The translations under genes and the position numbers were made by a program. Below the pieces are notes generated by a model, which saw nothing but the letters and a program-made list of their open reading frames with translations, searched no databases and was not told the DNA's origin. A stretch of 64,000 bases of DNA from Schistocerca nitens (lineage: Eukaryota; Arthropoda; Insecta; Orthoptera; Acrididae), in the NCBI RefSeq assembly GCF_023898315.1, contig NC_064614.1, forward strand, positions 74,288,501 through 74,352,500, given 5' to 3'. Of this stretch, positions 44,938 to 55,302 are shown in pieces. How positions within the stretch are numbered: the stretch's first letter is position 1; each line of letters starts with the position of its first letter.

Positions 44938-45903
44938 ATGCCTCGCCTGGGCCCGTCAACACCGGCATTAGACGGTTGATGACTGGAAACATGTTGCCCA
45001 GCAGGACGAGTCTGGTTTCAAATTGCATCGAGCGGATGGACATGTACGGGTATGGAGACAATCTCATGAATCCATGGACCCTGCATGTTAGCGGGGGACT
45101 GTTCAAGTTGGTAGAGGCTCTGTAATGCTGTAGTGTGTGTGCAGTTGGAGTGATGTGGGACCACTAATACCTTTAGATACCACTCTAACTGGCGACACGT
45201 ATGTTAGCATCCTGTCTTATCACCTGCATCCGTTCATGTCCATTGTGCATTTCGACGGACTAGGGCCATTCCAGTAGGACAGTGCGGCAACACCCCTCAC
45301 GTCCAAAATTGCTACGGAGTGACTCTAGGAACACTCTCCTGAGTTTAAACGTTTCCAGCGTCCACAAAACTCCCAGACAAGAACGTTTCTGGACATATCT
45401 GGGATGTCTTCCAACGTGCTGCTAAGAAGAGATCTCCTACCCCGTACTCTTAAGGATTTATGGATAGCCCTGCAGGAACCATGGTATCAGTTCCCTCCAG
45501 CAGTACTTCAGACATTAGTCGAGTCCACGCCACGTCGTGGTGTGGCACTTTTGCGTGTTCATGGGGTCCCTACACGATATTAGGTAGGTGTATCAGTTTC
45601 TTTTGTTCTTGAGTGTAGCTGCTACCGTTGACGTGAACCTATTGTAGAATTGTGGAAATACGTGTTTTATATTCATAACTCACGGCAGTAATGAGAACTT
45701 GTCTCATCTATTATAGCCAAAATGGAGTCTGGAAGAACAGAGCTTGCGAAACCTTGCTCTATTGATCAATGACATCCAGAGAGCTGTAAATAGCGACGCC
45801 CAATTGCACACCCTGTTGCTTGACTTCAGAAAGGCACTCGTGATATCTCCGCACTAAGGCAGTATCTCTTTATCTCGCTCGCCGTCGAGCACGTGTTTCA
45901 ATT

Positions 45904-46094
45904 CAAATGGCTCTGAGCACTATGGGACTCAACATCTTAGGTCATAAGTCCCCTAGAACTCAGAACTACTTAAACCTAACTAACCTAAGGACATCACACA
46001 CACCCATGCCCGAGGCAGGATTCGAACCTGCGACCGTAGCAGTCCCGCGGTTCCGGACTGCAGCGCCAGAACGACTAGACCACCGCGGCCGGCG
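45904..46094 (-). mobile_element. tRNA-derived SINE (family I)
   Basis: Perfect 11-bp duplication GTGTTTCAATT at 45893-45903 and 46095-46105. The antisense B box ggattcgaacc is at about 46018-46028. It gives rise on the plus strand to a spurious 75-codon frame (MPEAGFEPATVAVPRFRTA), a known SINE by-product and not a protein gene. Confidence 0.92.
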
Positions 46095-46367
46095 TGTTTC
46101 AATTCTTCACCTTGTGTCCTGTGAGTACATGTAAGTGTGATTTGTCTCGATTCACCGAATTTTGTCCATCGGTTCAGTAATGTCAGTCTTGTAAGCAGGC
46201 ACGTTCGTCAACTGTTTCGGTACCTTTTTTCAGTCAGTAAGCTTGTTAACACGTCCGTGCAACTATATGAAAATATACATATTTAATTTAGTTTATAGTA
46301 CACTCATAGTTGTGGTATCCCCGTCCGTCCTTAATCTATACACTTTGATTGTGAAGACAATCCTCCT

Positions 46368-46533
46368 CTGAGGGCGGGTCGTGAGTCGTGTTTGGGTAGG
46401 TCAGTTGGTAGAGCACTTGCCCGCGAAAAGCAAAGGTCCCGAGTTCGAATCACGGTGCGGCACACCGTTTTAATTTGCCAGGAAGTTCCATACCAGCGCA
46501 CACTCCGCTGCACAGTGAAAATTTCATTCTGAG
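46368..46533 (+). mobile_element. tRNA-derived SINE-like repeat (family III)
   Basis: The head taggtcagttggtagagcacttgcccgcgaaa ... gttcgaatcacgg is a good tRNA-like A box and B box pair. The body has acaccgttttaatttgccaggaagttcc and ends near cattctgag. A short TCCTCCT match (46361-46367 and 46534-46540) may be the target duplication. The same head appears inverted at 61.1 kb. Confidence 0.75.
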
Positions 46534-47365
46534 TCCTCCTGTAGTAGAACATGAATTCGGTGCTTTAAGCGCGGTGATGGGGGGGAGTAATTTAGGTGGA
46601 TGCTCGTTTGCGAGCCCCACAGCAGGGATCGCGGTTTCGCCTTTCGCAACCTACCGAGGCGTAAAGCTTGAATTTCTTCTTACACTCCATACTCAAATGG
46701 AACAGGCTCAGTAAGACTAATACTAGGGCGTAGTACCTCCGGCATGTGTACACAGTGGCTCTTGGATTCTAGTCGAGTTTGCAGATTTGTTTCTGAAATC
46801 AACTAATAAACTGACTTACACAAAATAGTAAGTTGCCGTGACAGTGTTCCCGATGTTCCTTCATAATGTGAACTAAACAGCAAACTTAGCATTGAAAACA
46901 AATACGTTGCCAGGTCCGCGTGAGATCTTATTTCGGTTTTAAAGATAGTACCCAGCAGCAGTGGTGCCTCGCTTAATTCGCGTTTATCGCAAACATGACC
47001 CAGCGCAAAGTACTGAATTACTGGAGAATAGAGATAAGCAAGAAGTGTAAAAGAATGGACCTGTAGAATTACAGGCCAAATCTTTAACATCGGTTTGCTG
47101 CGGGATCCTTGAACATATTCTCACATTGAATGTTATGATGTCCTTGAGAGGGAAACGCTTCTGTCCAAAAGTCATCGCGGATTTAGAAGGCATCCCCCGT
47201 TCGAAACTCAGCTTACCCTTTTCTCACACGAAATCATGCGAACCATGGACAGAGGTCAACAAGCAGATAGCATATTCCTAGATTTCCTGAAACTGTTTGA
47301 AGCGATGCCCCACTGCGGGATGTTGATGCAGGTACCAGTATACGGAACAGGTTCCCAGATATGTA

Positions 47366-48345
47366 AGTGAATCTAACACTTTGTAACACGCCCGGGAGTA
47401 CTAATGGGTAGGGGGGGGGGGGCTTATACTGACTTCTCGTTTCGTGACCGTGCGCCCTGTCCACACCACGTACCTGGTAATCCCGCGGCGGTTGTACTGT
47501 TCTGCTCCACACTGCAGTTGGCTTGCCTGAAATTATCTATCGAAATATGCAAGCGGGTTTAGGGGAGCCACTCAACGTTGAAACACAACACTGTCCTACG
47601 TCGGGTATGAACATATATATTCTGAGATTATATGGAAACCACAGGTTGCACTGTTTCCACTCTAAATCGTAAATGTTTATCCCAATTAACAATCTTTATG
47701 ATTAACAGTCCAAAATATAATTGAGACGAGCGACGCGGGTGATTATTGATGATGCGGAAGCCGAATGATCGAACGAAAGTTCTTACGCTCGTCACACATA
47801 CAGATATCTGGTAATAGTCCTCCCTGTCACTAGTAATGATATGATACTGTTCGTAAAGTTAATTTTTCAGTTCCCAGTTCTCACTTGTACGAGCGTGCGC
47901 GTAACCGTCGCAGCGCTGCTGATTGTTGATAATGCGGAGCGCGATGATCGAACCACGTTCTCACGCTCGCTACAAGTCACTGGCACTTGATTGCACTCTT
48001 TTGTGGTAAATAGTATTACTAATTCACATTTTGTTCATTCTTGGAGACCGAACACGGCGTGGATGATCGATGCTATGCGACACGCAACGAGAGGATACAT
48101 AAATACGTTATTAACGCCACTGCTCATTTTCCATTACTTCTTGGCGCACTTTCCTCTGAATCACTTCCATATTTCATCACTTTACTGTAACAGCACTTGT
48201 AGCAACACTTCAACCTGAATACTAAAAAAGCCTCTCACATGCAGAGCTACACACTACACAACATAACAGTACCGTGTCCCGCGCTCGACTTCCTACAGAC
48301 GCGGCTGCCCGCAAAGATACTCCACAACTAATCCAGCGATATGAC
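47366..48345. mobile_element. LTR-like insertion of about 980 bp in the LINE
   Basis: LINE RT text breaks after ggttcccagatatgtaagtg and resumes at aaaacttcttaagtaat, as expected for neighbouring residues. The inserted block starts TTGTAACACGCCCGGGAG and ends near gcgatatgaca, has no coding sequence, and contains a G-run at 47410-47421. The TG...CA-like ends suggest a solo LTR. A target duplication could not be fixed (acact versus aaact at best). Confidence 0.4.
47728..48000. repeat. two diverged direct repeats of about 80 bp within the LTR-like block
   Basis: gacgcgggtgattattgatgatgcgga ... cgttcttacgctcg around 47733-47810 is matched by gcagcgctgctgattgttgataatgcgga ... cgttctcacgctcgctac around 47917-47980, about 185 bases later. 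Both contain atgatcgaac. Confidence 0.65.
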
Positions 48346-48869
48346 AATACGCTTAAAACTTCTTAAGTAATACAAAGCAGTACTTTGTCAGAGACACTTG
48401 TATCATCAAGATTCCGCAGGGAAGTGTGAGAGGGCCGCTGTTATTCACTATATACGGTACGATAACGATCTAACAAACTGTGTGAGCAGCAGTCTGTGGC
48501 TGTCTGCTGATGGCGCTGTGGTATATTGGTATGTATCGTAGTTGAGTGACTGCAGAAGGATACAAAATTACTTAGACAATATTTCTAGGTGGTGTGATGA
48601 ATGACAGCTTGCTCTAAATGTGGAAAATTAAGTTAATGCAGATGAGTAGGAGAAACAATCCCGTAATGTTCGGATACAGCTAAATCAGTGTACTGCTTGA
48701 CACTGCCACGTCGATTTAATTTTTAGGCGTAACGGTGCAGCGTGATACTAAATGGTATGAACTCGTACGGATAGTAGTAAGGAAGGCGAATGGTTAATTT
48801 AAATTTATTGGGAGAATAACATGAAAATGTGGTTCCTTTGTGAAGGGGAACGGGTATGGAACACTACTG

Positions 48870-49143
48870 GGATTCAAAATTGTTCAGGCTTTCGTGGCCA
48901 CTTGTTGACAAACTGCCTATTGGCTTCTGTCTCGGGTTCTTCGGCCGACGTTCATCTGATGATTTTTCTGACGTTTCGCCAGCACGAGTGGCTGGCATTG
49001 TCAAAGCTTCACCCTCCATTCACCACCGGCAATGGAGGGTGAGGCTTTGACAATGCCAGCCACTCGTGCTGGCGAAACGTCAGAAAAATCATTAGATGAA
49101 CGTCGGCCGAAGAACCTGAGACAGAAGCCAATAGGCAGTTTAT
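48870..49143. mobile_element. near-perfect hairpin element with 8-bp target duplication
   Basis: Arms 48911-49020 and 49031-49140 are inverted copies with about 3 mismatches in 110 positions and a 10-base loop (caccaccggc). The unit is flanked by CACTACTG (48862-48869 and 49144-49151). LINE sequence is continuous across it. An 8-bp duplication points to a hAT-type insertion, but about 40 bases on the left (48870-48910) have no partner on the right, so the right end may be shortened. Confidence 0.88.
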
Positions 49144-49264
49144 CACTACTGCGATTCTTTTGAGTAATGCTCGCGTGGTTAGGATCCCCACAAGGTCGTG
49201 TTAAAGGAAGATATCTAAGTAGTTCATGGGCGGGTTGCTAGGTTTGTTACCGATAGGTTCGACA

Positions 49265-49936
49265 TTTCTGAAGATGAGAATTTTGTTAACAGCGAATATA
49301 GATTTAAGTGTTAGGAAGACTTTTTTCAAAAATTTGTATTGAGTGACGTATGAAAGTGAAACAAAGACGATCAACAAGACAAGAATAGAATACAAGCATT
49401 TTTACATGTGGTGCCATAGAAGAATGCTGAAGATTAGATGGGTAGATCACGTAACTAATGGGGATATGCGGAATAGAACTGGAGATTAAAGAAATTAGTG
49501 GCACAACCTGATAAGAAGGAGGTGTCGGTTGATGGGAGGGGGGTGAGGAAGGGGGGGGGGAAGAATCGTAGAACGAGACCAGGAGATGAATACAGTAAGC
49601 AGATTAAGAAGGATGTGGATTGCAGTAGTTGCTCGGAGATGAAGAAACTTTCACGGGAGAAGGCAGCATGCAAAAAAATGGTTCAAATGGCTCTGAACTC
49701 TATGGGACTTAACTTCTAGGTCATTAGTCCCCTAGAACTTAGAACTACTTAAACCTAACTAACCTAAGGACATCACACACATCCACGCCCGAGGCAGGAT
49801 TCGAACCTGCGACCGCAGCGGTCCCGCAGTTCCAGACTGTATCGCCTAGAACCGCTCGGCCACACCGACCGGCTGGCAGCATGCAGAGCCACATAAAACC
49901 AGTCTTCGGACTGAAGACCACAACAACAACAACAAC
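49265..49936 (+). mobile_element. RTE-like LINE 3' fragment, split by a SINE
   Basis: Codes a decayed C-terminal RT (RRMLKIRWVDHVTN-like text near 49420-49460) and ends (AAC)n at 49919-49936. Flanked by AGGTTCGACA (49255-49264) and AGGTCCAACA (49937-49946), a 10-bp duplication with two changes. A G-run (49551-49560) sits inside. The SINE at 49673-49874 interrupts it. Confidence 0.88.
49673..49874 (-). mobile_element. tRNA-derived SINE (family I) inside RTE fragment
   Basis: Perfect 11-bp duplication GGCAGCATGCA at 49662-49672 and 49875-49885. Same layout as the other family I copies. The antisense B box is at about 49798-49808. Confidence 0.92.
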
Positions 49937-50024
49937 AGGTCCAACAACATGCGAGTATTACGGAGATTGGTCCCGAACTCAAGTTGGAATCTCTGGAGGG
50001 AAGAGGACTTTCTTTTCATGGAAC

Positions 50025-50095
50025 GTAAGTCTAGGGGTAGGGTCTTTGATTCATAACCAAAACGTGTTCGGTCCCGGGTTCGATCCCCGCCACTG
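50025..50095 (+). promoter_or_regulatory. tRNA-like 5' end of RTE, probable internal Pol III-type promoter
   Basis: gtctaggggtagggtc (A-box region), a possible anticodon loop TTCATAA (CAT, Met-like) near 50049-50056, and gggttcgatcccc (B box) near 50077-50089. The T-arm pairs at four of five positions. It lies exactly at the 5' end of the LINE, so may drive transcription or be a captured SINE head. There is no complete acceptor stem. Confidence 0.55.
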
Positions 50096-50363
50096 CCTAA
50101 ATTTTGATAAATAATCAGCATTGGCGGCCGAAGACTTCCGGCATAAGAAGTCAGCCTCATTCTGCCAACGGCCTTGTCAAAGAGGGCGGAGGAGCGGATA
50201 GAGGTTCAGGGCACTCTCTTGTCCTAGGGGTGGAAAAATTGCCCCTAAAGGCGGAAGAATCAGCAATGATCAACGATATGAGGATGCAGAAGGCAACGGA
50301 AACCACTGCATTAAAGACACGTAACGTGTATCCACAGGACATATGGCCTGTAATTGAAGAAGT

Positions 50364-51460
50364 GTGATGATAATCTCTCCATTGGCAAACGATTCCGGAA
50401 TAGTCCCCCATTCGGATCTCCGGGAGGGGACTGCCAAGGGGGAGGTTACCATGAGAAAAAGATTGAATAATCAACGAAAGGATAACGTTCTACGAGTCGG
50501 GGCGTGGAATGTCAGAATCTTGAACGTGGTAGGGAAACTAGAAAATCTGAAAAGGGAAATGCAAAGGCTCAATATAGATATAGTAGGGGTCAGTGAAGTG
50601 AAGTGGAAGGAAGACAAGGATTTCTGGTCAGATGAGTATCGGGTAATATCAACAGCAGCAGAAAATGGTATAGCACGGGTAGGATTCGTTATGAATAGGA
50701 AGGTAGGGCAGATGGTGTGTTACTGTGAACAGTGCAGTGACCGGGTTGTTCTAATCAGAATCGACAGCAGACCAACACCGACAACGATAGTTCAGGTATA
50801 CATGCCGACGTCGCAAGCTGAAGATGAAGAGATAGAGAAAGTGTATGAGAATATTGAAGGGGTAATGCAGTATGTAAAGGGGGACGAAAATCTAATAGTC
50901 ATGGGCGACTGGAATGCAGTTGTAGGGGAAGGAGTAGAAGATAAGGTTACAGGAGAATATGGGCTTGGGACAAGGAATGAAAGGGGAGAAAGACTAATTG
51001 AGTTCTGTAACAAGTTTCAGCTAGTAATAGCGAATACCCTGTTCAAGAATCACAAGAGGAGGAGGTATACTTGAAAAGGCCGGGAGATACGGGAATATTT
51101 CAATTAGATTACATCATGGTCATACAGAGATTCCGAAATTAGATACTGGATTGTAAGGCGTACCCAGGAGCAGATATAGACTCAGATCACAATATAGTAG
51201 TGATGAAGAGTAGGCTGAAGTTCAAGACATTAGTCAGGAAGAATCAATACGCAAAGAAGTGGGATTCGGAAGTACTAAGGAATGACGAGATACGTTTGAA
51301 ATTCTCTAACGCTATAGATACAGCAATAAGGAATAGCGCAGTAGGCAATACAGTTGAAGAGGAATGGACATCTCTAAAAAGGGCCATCACAGAAGTTGGG
51401 ATGGAAAACATAGGTACAAAGAAGGTAGCTGCGAAGAAACCATGGGTAACAGAAGAAATA
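50364..51460 (+). pseudogene. RTE-like APE-type endonuclease with one nonsense codon
   Basis: The frame from 50364 (functional start probably the ATG at 50451, MRKRLNNQRKDN) carries LRVGAWNVR, GVSEVKW, VQVYMPTS and VMGDWNAVVG, the expected catalytic series. It meets a TGA at 51072-51074, where relatives have Trp in a RRYTWK-like motif. Coding text resumes with PGADIDSDHNIVVMK (SDH motif, about 51165-51210) and continues through 51200-51460 to the Tc1 insertion in VTEEI. One nonsense change and possibly a small frameshift are the only lesions before the transposon. Confidence 0.85.
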
Positions 51461-52881
51461 CACTCCTGGAAATGGAAAAAAGAACACATTGACACCGGTG
51501 TGTCAGACCCACCATACTTGCTCCGGACACTGCGAGAGGGCTGTACAAGCAATGATCACACGCACGGCACAGCGGACACACCAGGACCCGCGGTGTTGGC
51601 CGTCGAATGGCGCTAGCTGCGCAGCATTTGTGCACCGCCGCCGTCAGTGTCAGCCAGTTTGCCGTGGCATACGGAGCTCCATCGCAGTCTTTAACACTGG
51701 TAGCATGCCGCGACAGCGTGGACGTGAACCGTATGTGCAGTTGACGGACTTTGAGCGAGGGCGTATAGTGGGCTTGCGGGAGGCCGGGTGGACGTACCGC
51801 CGAATTGCTCAACACGTGGGGCGTGAGGTCTCCACAGTACATCGATGTTGTCGCCAATGGTCGGCGGAAGGTGCACGTGCCCGTCGACCTGGGACCGGAC
51901 CGCAGCGACGCACGGATGCACGCCAAGACCGTAGGATCCTACGCAGTGCCGTAGGGGACCGCCCGCCACTTCCCAGCAAATTAGGGACACTGTTGCTCCT
52001 GGGGTATCGGCGAGGACCATTCGCAACCGTCTCCATGAAGCTGGGCTACGGTCCCGCACACCGTTAGGCCGTCTTCCGCTCACGCCCCAACATCGTGCAG
52101 CCCGCCTCCAGTGGTGTCGCGACAGGTGTGAATGGAGGGACGAATGGAGACGTGTCGTCTTCAGCGATGAGAGTCGCTTCTGCCTTGGTGCCAATGATGG
52201 TCGTATGCGTGTTTGGCGCCGTGCAGGTGAGCGCCACAGTCAGGACTGCATACGACCGAGGCACACAGGGCCAACACCCGGCATCATGGTGTGGGGAGCG
52301 ATCTCCTACACTGGCCGTACACCACTGGTGATCGTCGAGGGGACACTGAATAGTGCACGGTACATCCAAACCGTCATCGAACCCATCGTTCTACCATTCC
52401 TAGACCGGCAAGGGAACTTGCTGTTCCAACAGGACAATGCACGTCCGCATGTATCCCGTGCCACCCAACGTGCTGTAGAAGGTGTAAGTCAACTACCCTG
52501 GCCAGCAAGATCTCCGGATCTGTCCCCCATTGAGCATGTTTGGGACTGGATGAAGCGTCTTCTCACGCGGTCTGCACGTCCAGCACGAACGCTGGTCCAA
52601 CTGAGGCGCCAGGTGGAAATGGCATGGCAAGCCGTTCCACAGGACTACATCCAGCATCTCTACGATCGTCTATATGGGAGAATAGCAACCTGCATTGTTG
52701 CGAAAGGTGGATATACACTGTACTAGTGCCGACATTGTGCATGCTCTGTTGCCTGTGTCTATGTGCCTGTGGTTCTGTCAGTGTGATCATGTGATGTATC
52801 TGACCCCAGGAATGTGTCAATAAAGTTTCCCCTTCCTGGGACAATGAATTCACGGTGTTCTTATTTCAATTTCCTGGAGTG
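51461..52881 (+). mobile_element. Tc1-like transposon (family A), copy 2
   Basis: 1421 bp, ends CACTCCTGGAAATGGAAA and inverted CACTCCAGGAAATTGAAA, flanked by TA (51459-51460 and 52882-52883). Inserted in the RTE open frame. One base shorter than copy 1 because of a deletion in the transposase gene. Confidence 0.95.
51705..52726 (+). pseudogene. Tc1-like transposase, single frameshift
   Basis: Same protein as 24090-25112. It is open from MPRQRGREP to about 51967, where one base is missing (gggaccgcccgccac, against gggaccgcaccgccac in copy 1). Coding continues in the next frame through FSDESRF, QQDNARPH and SPIEHVWDWMK to the normal stop at 52724-52726. The identical deletion is in copy 3. 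Otherwise the catalytic residues are intact. Confidence 0.93.
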
Positions 52882-52883
52882 TA

Positions 52884-54758
52884 CTTCAGTTGATTGATGA
52901 AAGGAGGAAGTACAAACATGTTCCGGGAAAATCAGGAATACAGAAATACAAGTCGCTGAGGAATGAAATAAATAGGAAGTGCAGGGAAGCTAAGACGAAA
53001 TGGCTGCAGGAAAAATGTGAAGACATCGAAAAAGAATTGATTGTCGGAAGGACAGACTCAGCATACAGGAAAGTCAAAACAACCTTTGGTGACATTAAAA
53101 GCAACGGTGGTAACATTAAGAGTGCAACGGGAATTCCACTGTTGAATGCAGAGGAGAGAGCTGATAGGTGGAAAGAATACATTGAAAGCCTCTATGAGGG
53201 TGAAGATTTGTCTGATGTGATAGAAGAAGAAACAGGAGTCGATTTAGAAGAGAAAGGGGATCCAGTATTAGAATCGGAATTTAAAAGAGCTTTGGAGGAC
53301 TTACGGTCAAATAAAGCAGAAGGGATGGATAACATTCCATCAGAATTTCTAAAATCATTGGGGAAAGTGGCAATAAAACGACTATTCACGTTGGTGTGTA
53401 GAATATATGAGTCTGGCGATATACCATCTGACTTTCGGAAAAGCATCATCCACACAATTCCGAAGACGGCAAGAGCTGAAAAGTGCGAGAATTATCGCAC
53501 AATCAGCTTAACAGCTCATGCATCGAAGCTGCTTACAAGAATAATATACAGAAGAATGGAACAGAAAATTGAGAAAGCGCTAGGTGACGATCAGTTGGGC
53601 TTTAGGAGAAGTAAATGGACGAGAGAGGCAATTCTGACGTTACGGCTAATAATGGAAGCAAGGCTAAAGAAAAATCAAGACACTTTCATAGGATTTGTCG
53701 GCCTGGAAAAAGCGTTCGACAATATAAAATGGTGCAAGCTGATCGGGATTCTGAAAAAAGTTGGGGTAAGCTATAGGGAGAGACGGGTCATATACAGTAT
53801 GTACAACAACCAAGAGGGAATAATAAGAGTGGACGATCAAGAACGAAGTGCTCGTATTAAGAAGGGTGTAAGACAAGGCTGTAGCCTTTCGCCCCTACTC
53901 TTCAATCTGTACATCGAGGAAGCAATGATGGAAATAAAAGAAAGGTTCAGGAGTGGAATTAAAATACAAGGTGAAAGGATATCAATGATACGATTCGCTG
54001 ATGACATTGCTATCCTGAGTGAAAGTGAAGAAGAATTAAATGACCTGCTGAACGGAATGAACAGTCTAATGAGTACACAGTATGGTTTGAGAGTAAATCG
54101 GAGAAAGACGAAGGTAATGAGAAGTAGTAGAAATGAGAACAGCGAGAAACTTAACATCAGGATTGATGGTCACGAAGTCAATGAAGTTAAGGAATTCTGC
54201 TACCTAGACAGTAAAATAACCAATGACGGACGGAGCAAGGAGGACATCAAAAGCAGACTCGCTATGGCAAAAAAGGCATTTCTGGCCAAGAGAAGTCTAC
54301 TAATATCAAATACCGGCCTTAATTTGAGGAAGAAATTTCTGAGGATGTACGTCTGGAATACAGCATTGTATGGTAGTGAAACATGGACTGTGGGAAAACC
54401 GGAACAGAAGAGAATCGAAGCATTTGAGATGTGGTGCTATAGACGAATGTTGAAAATTAGGTGGACTGATAAGGTAAGGAATGAGGAGGTTCTACGCAGA
54501 ATCGGAGAGGAAAGGAATATGTGGAAAAAACTGATAAGGAGAAGGGACAGGATGATAGGACATCTCCTAAGGCATGAGGGAATGACTTCCATGGTACTAG
54601 AGGGATCTGTAGAGGGCAAAAACTGTAGAGGAAGACAGAGATTGGAATACGTCAAGCAAATAAATGAGGATGTAGGTTGCAAGTGCTACTCTGAGATGAA
54701 GAGGTTGGCACAGGAAAGGAATTCGTGGCGGGCCGCATCAAACCAGTCAGTAGACTGA
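52884..54758 (+). pseudogene. RTE-like reverse transcriptase, open 622-residue frame but motif A Asp replaced
   Basis: A continuous frame from the Tc1 edge to 54758. It shows KCENYRTISLTAHASKLLTRIIYRRM, GFRRSKWTREAILTLRLI, GFVGLEKAFDNIKW (motif A), KKGVRQGCSLSPLLFNLYIEE (motif B), MIRFADDIAILS (motif C) and the C-terminal ETWTVGKPEQKRIEAFEMW, RRMLKIRW and GHLLRHEG blocks. In motif A the catalytic Asp codon is GGC (Gly, 53700-53702), so the enzyme should be inactive. The frame is otherwise undamaged. The first ATG here (52890) is not the real start, because the domain is the C-terminal half of a larger polyprotein. Confidence 0.9.
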
Positions 54759-54762
54759 TGAC

Positions 54763-54793
<31 letters not shown>

Positions 54794-55012
54794 GATCAAA
54801 TTTTGGGGAACCAAACAATTGAAGCTCACTGCAGAACGATTCTGCTGCCGCCAACGTACATTTCGGCTAAGGACTACGAAGACTAGATGAGAGAAATAAG
54901 GTGCTCTTATTGAGGCATACAGACAGCAGTTTTTTACTCGCTCTGTTTGTGAGTGGAACCGGAAAGAAAACAACTATTAGTGGTACAAGATACCCTCCCA
55001 CGTGCCATATGA

Positions 55013-55302
55013 TGACGTGCTGGATTTGTATGTTGATATATTGGAAGATGAACGACAGAGTCAATATTTTCAGTACGTTTTGGCAACAGAACACAACATA
55101 CACGTCTTTGGTATGGGTTCATGGGATATTCAGCGAGAAGACGTCGTCGAAGAGAGTAAAATGTCCTGTCCTCGAAGATATCCTCATCTCTCTCCCCTTG
55201 TGATTTATGCTGCCTGTGCAGCAAGCTGAAGGGGCAGATGTATTCACCTAACTCCCCCCCCCCCCCCCCCCCCGCACACACACACAAAAGAACTGTTAAA
55301 AA
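55013..55302. other. no gene; left copy of a long target duplication with C-run
   Basis: 55230-55302 reads gcagatgtattcacctaac, a run of about 20 C, (CA)n and aaaagaactgttaaaaaacat. The matching right copy is 57911-57970 (gcagatgtattcacataatcaccacacaaaagtactgttaaaaaaca). The rest of the stretch has no motif. Confidence 0.6.

Larger units (their letters stand above)
43829..45581 (+). pseudogene. Tc1-like transposase (family C), broken
   Basis: The plus-strand text reads RAMGHNVSEIAMKRRFFHTAISQVYREYQEYGK (HTH region) with a stop near 44003, then RTIQRNIIDRGFRRRSPTDVSLMTAGHKAL up to the LTR. After the LTR it continues LAWARQHRH-TVDDWKHV with the first Asp region QQDESGFKLHRADG. Later pieces end LQTLVESTPRRGVALLRVHG. 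Stops and frameshifts are numerous. Confidence 0.85.
43681..45615 (+). mobile_element. Tc1-like transposon (family C), inactive, split by a solo LTR
   Basis: Left end cacagaagcgtcaaagaaactggtac and right end, inverted, cactcaagaacaaaagaaactgatac, flanked by TA (43679-43680 and 45616-45617). Removing the 712-bp LTR at 44226 leaves about 1.22 kb, a typical size. Confidence 0.88.
50025..54791 (+). mobile_element. near full-length RTE-like LINE (poly-A subfamily) carrying a Tc1 copy
   Basis: Begins with a tRNA-like segment and 5' UTR, then one long reading frame for endonuclease and RT, and ends tagactgatgac followed by 29 A residues (54763-54791). Tc1 family A copy 2 sits at 51461-52881 in the linker between domains; deleting it and one TA would rejoin the reading frame. 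Flanks are family II LINE sequence on both sides. The subfamily differs from the AAC-tailed RTE copies in tail and in sequence throughout. Confidence 0.92.
46800..55012 (+). mobile_element. CR1-like LINE (family II), opened by at least four insertions
   Basis: Pieces in order on the plus strand: 46800-47365 (linker and first RT motifs; the sequence near 46955-47060 aligns with RT text leading to NYRPISLTSV), 48346-48869 (GSVRGPLLFTIY, motif B), 49144-49254, 49947-50024 and 54792-55012 (3' UTR with attagtggtacaagataccctcc). Sequence continues across each insertion when compared with the copy at 20.1-22.2 kb. It is 5' truncated and its frame is destroyed by many stops. Confidence 0.8.

Noticed and set aside
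45907..46134. 75-codon plus-strand frame MPEAGFEPATVAVPRF...
   Set aside because: It is the antisense reading of a family I SINE. The same peptide start appears wherever such a SINE lies (also fused to LINE coding text at 11860-12252).
46386..46460. Candidate functional tRNA gene (good A and B boxes)
   Set aside because: No paired acceptor stem, and it continues directly into a SINE body; the same head recurs inverted at 61.1 kb.
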